64,000 nt of DNA from Mytilisepta virgata. Lineage: Eukaryota > Mollusca > Bivalvia > Mytilida > Mytilidae. Shown in pieces: positions 60,401 through 64,000 of the stretch. The stretch is taken from the NCBI GenBank assembly GCA_028015205.1, contig CM051517.1:42667135-42731134 (forward strand), read 5' to 3'. The translations under genes and the position numbers were made by a program. The stretch's first letter is position 1, and the number at the start of each line of letters is the position of its first letter. A model generated the notes under the pieces. It had not been told where the DNA came from, did not search any database, and was given only the letters and a program-made list of their open reading frames with translations.

Positions 60401-63267
60401 TCAGTGAAACCCTATATATACATGCAAATTACATATAGTTTATCTATATACAGCTGTCTATTTCCTGTGACAGCACTCTACAACATCCAATTCATTTCAG
60501 CTCTTTATTAAACATTGAACCAGGTTGGATTACAAGATATCAGCAACTGTTGAACAACAATAATGACATGTTACTCGTATATAATTACTTCAGTAAAGTT
60601 AAAGTGTGCAAATATATATATATGTTTCAATAGTGTCAACATTATTTCTTCAATGTGGTACATGTATAGTAAAGAACAAGAAGCTATCAACTTATGTCTG
60701 AGATGTCAACCTCCATCTAGCTTTCTTGAACTGTCCAACCTAAATGCCAAATAGACTTTATCCTGCCTACATGAGCTAGTAACTTTTACTTAAATCCAAC
60801 ATTACAAAGCTTTTCTGTTACTCTTGCTATTCTCTTAGCCAAAATTGAAAATAATGCAATGTGTATTCACCATGCAAATATAACAATATAAAACTATGTA
60901 CCTTCTTCATCTTCTGAATCTGACTCGGGTAAATACTTGTCCACATATTGTTCTGATATATCAAGGGCATTGTTCATCTGGTCAGACACAAACTGACCGT
61001 AGGGTGTTTCCATGGTCTTGGCTACTTGGTTATAACCAAACTCAGCAACAGCAGTTCCCATATCCTTAACTTTTGATACCTGATAAAAATGTATAATTAT
61101 AATACAATTTTTTTTCTTTAAAAAATTTACATCCTGGTTGTAAATGGTAATTTCCCCATATTGAACAGTTAGATTATTAAATCATAACACAGATATTAAG
61201 CTGAGCATGCTAGCAAAAGTCACAATAGATGCAAATCGAAATTGGATAAAACTCCAGACAAGGAAATGCTTGGTTCAATTATAATTTTGTAACAGAAATA
61301 ATTTTACAAAAAACAAGTTCCATTACAGGAAAAACTAATATTCTCTACAACTTTTAGTAGGTAAATGAAAATCAATGATTTTTACAATTTTCCTCATTAC
61401 AGAAACTTGTATATAATAAATCGGTTCCAGAATCAACATTAAAAAGAATGTCTTTGTTCAATTCGACACATGTATTACCAACAATGTGTGTAACCATAAA
61501 CAACTTTTCATGTATGGCTTGGAGGCATATTGGAAACTATGACAATTTTCAAATAAGGTTACTGCTTACATACATGTATGTATGTACAAGGGGTTATTTT
61601 TCACATGTTATTTATAAACTTTGTATACCATCTTTATTGATTTGACTTAAATATTTACTTAAGTAAATAATTTGATATACAACATCTAAATATCACTATG
61701 TATCAGAAAATGCATATTACATGTACTTTTGGGTATACTAATTGATAACAAACCTGTTCCTTTCCTTTGTTATAAGAATTAGTTGTGAAATCTTTTACAG
61801 CTACTACTCTATCAACTGTCGGTTTCAGATACTTATCATACATCTGTTTACCATCGCCCATTAGCTGTGAAAATTATACATAATTCTTTGAAGTAATTTT
61901 AAATATGACCATATACATACTAAGCTTACCAATAAATATATTATTGTAAAGAATTAGTCATGAGCCATTAAACTTAATATAATAAATTTTCCCAATTTGT
62001 GAAATGACACAACAAATTTAAATTTTTTTTTGTCAGTTTTAAATGTGAATGTATGATCAATTGAATATAGTCTTTGACACTACACAGTAGGAAATACTGT
62101 GGCTTACAATTTTAACACAGTTCAGAAGTTTTTATAAATTCTATCTACATCCCTGAATGACCCTAAATATTAAATCTAGACTTCTTCATAAAATTCTTTT
62201 TTAAAATGTATACGTTTCTGTCCTTCAATCCCTCATTTTGACATAGGGTACAATAAAAAGTTTGCAAATGTTTTACCTCTTCTGTTGGTTTTGTGATCAC
62301 TGGGTATTTTTCTTCCAACTGAGTTAATTTCTGGCAGGCATAACTGTTGGCCTTTTCCACAACTGAAATACAGGAATATTACATTATGTTTTGCATCTTT
62401 TCAATACAACTTATGTCCCAAATATAAGCATGTTAACAAAGATTTTTGAGAGAGAAAAAATTCTTAATACTGATATTAAAAACTAGTTATATGAACTGAA
62501 ATGAGGCAATGTAACTACTATGTATGATTTTTATTCATTTCATGATTACATAACTAGAAGTTCAAACCTCATGAATAATATATTATATATCTGAAATTTA
62601 TTTTTTTCTGTATTGAATAGACCTGTCAATAAATTAGCCAATATTTTTTGTCACTTGTAATATTAGAATCTACAAACCTGTAATAATTTAAAGTGGTATT
62701 TTTATAATTTTTTCCTTTGTTGTAAATGACTTTTCGAAATTTATGATATACATAAAAAGCTAAACTGATGTCACTCAATCATAAATTTAGGAAAACACAA
62801 AATAAAAGATTTATCCTAGTAGCCCTAGCAATCGGTTTTTAATCTGAAAATGTATTATTTTTCCAAATTAAATTATTAAATTCAACAATCTTTCTAAAGC
62901 AGAGATGTAAACCTTAAACCTTACTACCTTAATGGGTATGTATACATAAAAGTTAGTCCAATGAATTTCACAAAATGCCAAAAACAGATTCATTTTAACT
63001 ATGATATTACGTACATTGGGGTTGGTATTTCTCCACCAATGGTTTACCGAAGACTGTCGTTGTATCTACGACAGTCTTAACACCTGCTTCAGCAAAATTC
63101 AATGAAGACTTGACTAACCCATTGGACTCCTTTGTCTTTTGATACAGATTATAGGCCTGGGTCCAGGCTGAACTAACAACTGGTATCTTTCCCAGTTGTT
63201 GCACAAAATCCTGCTCCTCCATAACTTTTTCCTGTTCTTGTTTGTGTTGTCTGTACATATACAAATT
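48405..63267 (-). CDS. PLIN: Perilipin-family lipid-droplet coat protein
   Basis: Coding exons on the - strand, 5' to 3': 63267-63015, 62362-62277, 61864-61754, 61079-60902, 60320-60151, 59824-59690, 57341-57174, 55016-54894, 48515-48405. GT/AG borders and phases agree; the total is 1335 nt with the stop at 48407-48405. The first exon carries the PAT-type N-terminus (LGKIPVVSSAWTQAYNLYQK, FAEAGVKTVVDT, FGKPLVEKY); then amphipathic 11-mer-like stretches, an acidic ESDSEDEE linker, a basic TTKVRKRMYNKAMRDMKRI block and a C-terminal helical part ending DDVTEEK. The start is either the fourth or the sixteenth codon of the first visible exon (MYRQ... or MEEQDFV..., giving 441 or 429 aa). A 5' UTR exon probably lies at higher coordinates. 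Perilipins bind lipid droplets and control lipolysis. The last intron (about 6.4 kb) is the longest. Confidence 0.88.
48516..50029 (-). other. Last perilipin intron, unassigned part
   Basis: No supported gene or named repeat. The 80-codon + frame at 48943 is antisense to the gene and not convincing. Confidence 0.4.
50030..50557 (+). repeat. Interspersed repeat CCCCTCGCCAATGAAG...GCCCTTGTT
   Basis: Begins TATCCCCTCGCCAATGAAG and ends CACGCTTTGCGTTGCCCTTG. Inside, TTCAA.GGATTTTGACCAAA, CTATTGATTTTCAAGG and AAAGGTCA occur as modules roughly 140-170 bp apart. I recognise the family from molluscs (memory). No ORF. Confidence 0.6.
51059..51210. repeat. 44-bp tandem repeat, about 3.4 copies
   Basis: TTCTAGATAAGATTTGTAAG recurs at 51059, 51103, 51147 and (partial) 51191, each full copy followed by GAATTGTTCTGCAGTGCCCA and GCAC. 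The copies look identical, so the array is recent. Confidence 0.9.
51240..51525. repeat. Two diverged modules of an interspersed repeat
   Basis: AACAAAAACATTTCAATTTG ... GACCTTTCTACAAATTTCCC and AAAAATATTTCAATTGAATT ... GACCTTTGTACAAATTTCCT are the same module about 160 bp apart. The wording GGCGACCATCTTGAATTT is similar to the reverse strand of the AGCTCACCTG family modules. Confidence 0.45.
53261..53350. mobile_element. Long-stem hairpin, MITE-like
   Basis: The 28-nt arms GTCCGAGATTGCTCTGACGT... (53261-53288) and ...ACGTCAGAGCAATCTCGGAC (53323-53350) pair with one mismatch around a 34-nt loop. It lies in the last perilipin intron. Confidence 0.7.
53351..54893 (-). other. Last perilipin intron, unassigned part
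   Basis: Nothing recognised apart from a short CTGTCAGACAGCAGAG near 53498 that echoes the neighbouring hairpin. Confidence 0.35.
55150..55505. repeat. Interspersed repeat with two about 150-bp modules
   Basis: CTCAGTACTA.CCAAGGCACA, CTGATGAA.TTT and CTATGCTTAGTTCCAAAGAAATG occur twice in succession; it ends with GGGTAACCCTGTATGTCCC. The + strand ORF 55430-55777 starts within this repeat and is not supported. Confidence 0.55.
55824..56360 (-). pseudogene. Truncated hAT/TTF zinc-finger-like protein
   Basis: From the internal ATG at 56360 the frame reads MSHNSKYYIKKIHKKDSKG, a Lys/Asn-rich linker, then KFSSKKYELKYTWLYFSHTK followed by NGLYKAQSC. The W-L-Y-F-S.TKNG.Y block is like the start of TTF/MYM-type zinc fingers in hAT-derived proteins, but the expected Cys pair after NG.Y is lost, and the transposase core is absent. 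The frame runs 14 bp beyond the left TIR. The upstream 41 codons (to 56483) are probably not coding. Confidence 0.5.
55838..56676 (-). mobile_element. hAT-like DNA element with TTTGT duplication
   Basis: Ends are CAGTGATATTGTT inverted (13 bp; 55838-55850 and 56664-56676), flanked by TTTGT on both sides (55833-55837 and 56677-56681). CAGTG-type ends and a 5-bp duplication fit the hAT5-type group. The interior encodes one - strand ORF with a TTF-type zinc-finger-like start. At 839 bp it is too short for a full transposase. It lies in the perilipin intron between the exons at 57174 and 55016, same strand as the gene. Confidence 0.7.
58157..58330. mobile_element. Palindromic MITE with TCGCTACGCTCACTCG core
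   Basis: Arms of about 68 bp (about 58163-58230 and 58256-58326) pair with scattered mismatches: TTGTAAAATATAAGCCGCTC against the reverse complement of CGCGGCTGATATTTTACGAT. The loop carries AGCTCGTTCGCTACGCTCAC. The same kind of core (GCTACGCGCACTCG) occurs in the 16.3-kb element. It lies in a perilipin intron. Confidence 0.65.
59400..59645 (-). mobile_element. tRNA-derived SINE, near full length
   Basis: On the - strand: a tRNA-like head with a B box GAGTTCGAATCTC (59571-59583) and an A-box-like TGGTCTAGGTAG near the 5' end; then TGTGTTCGACTGCGATC, the core GGTTGGTGGTTCTCTCCGGG and CTTCCTCCACCAATAAAAAC, and a tail AAAACCCCAACTAAACAAAC. It matches the truncated + strand copy at 23446. It resembles bivalve MetaSINE-type elements (memory). 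It sits about 45 bp past the donor of the perilipin exon at 59690. Confidence 0.8.
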
Positions 63268-63503
63268 CTGAAAATTTACATACACTTGTACAATCTGACT
63301 GAAACCCGATGTTTTGATACGCTATTCTCTCTAGGAAGTGAGCTTACACTTACAGAAACATACCACAACATCAGATGTGATTTAATAGAAGTCTTGAAAG
63401 GTTCAATAAAAATTTTATTCATTGTTTATACTGAGCATTTTAAATCTCATGCAGGAAATAAGATTTAAATTAGTTTTATTAAAACTTCTCAAAACTGTGA
63501 TTT

Positions 63504-63774
63504 CAGACTACGCGAATGATTTTTTATTTTACAGGACATTCGGACTGGTAAACAACCTAGCTTTACCAGACCGAATGTAATTTTACCAGACCTTGAGTAT
63601 ATTTTAATCCTATCATTGACATTACGAAAATAAACGGAAGTAGTATACTACCGGAAATACGATAAACCAAAAAAACAATACCGGACATTTGATCCGGAAT
63701 TCAACAAAATTTTACCGGACCGATCCATTTTTTACCGGAAATGTCCGACCGTCCGACGAATTTCGCGTAGTCTG
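63504..63774. mobile_element. MITE with CAGACTACGCGAA ends
   Basis: CAGACTACGCGAA at 63504-63516 and its reverse complement at 63762-63774; TGATTT on both outer sides (63498-63503, 63775-63780), a perfect 6-bp target duplication. The interior is rich in TACCGGA/ACCGGAC motifs. No ORF. Just upstream of the visible perilipin exons. Confidence 0.75.
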
Positions 63775-63888
63775 TGATTTATAGACATTTCAAGTTATTT
63801 TGAAAGAATGGATATATATGTATACAAGCAGTATAGCTTTAAACTGCATCTTTACGCCCGCTTTCGTTCTTTAGGGAGCAACCATTTG

Positions 63889-64000
63889 ATTTTATGGGGC
63901 GGCTTGGATCAAATGTTCGACCCTGCCTAAATTTTGGTCATGGATTTTTCTTTTGGCACCTATTCCGGCCTAAAAATTTTATTTTCATATAAACCAAAAA
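63889..64000 (-). mobile_element. MITE, GGAGCAACCATTTGAT family, copy 2 (cut by window end)
   Basis: TTAGGGAGCAACCATTTGAT, then GGATCAAATGTTCGACCCTG and AAATTTTGGTCATGGATTT match the reverse complement of the right half of the copy at 10026-10249. The other end lies beyond the window. Confidence 0.65.

Noticed and set aside
1..64000. CRISPR arrays, bacterial operons, rRNA or free-standing tRNA genes
   Set aside because: None seen; the only tRNA-like sequence is the SINE head at about 59571-59645, and the gene structure is clearly eukaryotic.

Overview
The window looks like nuclear DNA of a bivalve mollusc, most likely a mytilid mussel. It is AT-rich, its host genes are split by long introns with GT/AG borders, and it is filled with transposable elements. 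Several repeats resemble bivalve or mussel families I know from memory (a tRNA-headed SINE with a MetaSINE-like core, the AGCTCACCTG...CTAGT repeat, reverse transcriptases with a YIDDVLSLNN motif). No database search was run, so the species is inference.

Three host genes are supported. (1) On the + strand, 18314-45253, a nuclear FKBP-type prolyl isomerase with an N-terminal nucleoplasmin-like domain. It has 13 coding exons that join in frame to 393 codons. (2) On the - strand, 48405-63267, a perilipin-family lipid-droplet protein in 9 visible coding exons; the 5' end may lie further right. The two genes converge, and their best poly(A) signals lie only about 20 bp apart near 47.4 kb. (3) An intronless 242-codon ORF at 14541-15269 (+) with a likely N-myristoylation/palmitoylation start and no family I recognise.

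Layout. 1-10 kb: repeats, including broken Penelope-type reverse transcriptases nested in opposite orientations. 10-18.3 kb: MITE-like inverted-repeat elements, the intronless ORF, a 21-bp palindromic satellite and a TTAA-flanked MITE. 18.3-45.3 kb: the FKBP gene; its tenth intron is nearly 15 kb because it holds a 13.4-kb Gypsy-type LTR retrotransposon (29514-42937). That element carries an extra C2H2 zinc-finger ORF after pol, and its pol is split by a 3.25-kb BEL/Pao-type retrotransposon (34324-37573) that has lost its own RT, RNase H and most of integrase. 45.3-63.3 kb: the perilipin gene, with a hAT-like element, a SINE, hairpin MITEs and tandem repeats in its introns. 63.5-64 kb: two more MITEs, one cut by the window edge.

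The host genes appear intact at the exon level. The retroelements carry many single-base frameshifts. The most interesting objects are the zinc-finger ORF of the Gypsy element, the datable nested insertions, the lineage-specific intronless gene and the palindromic satellite.
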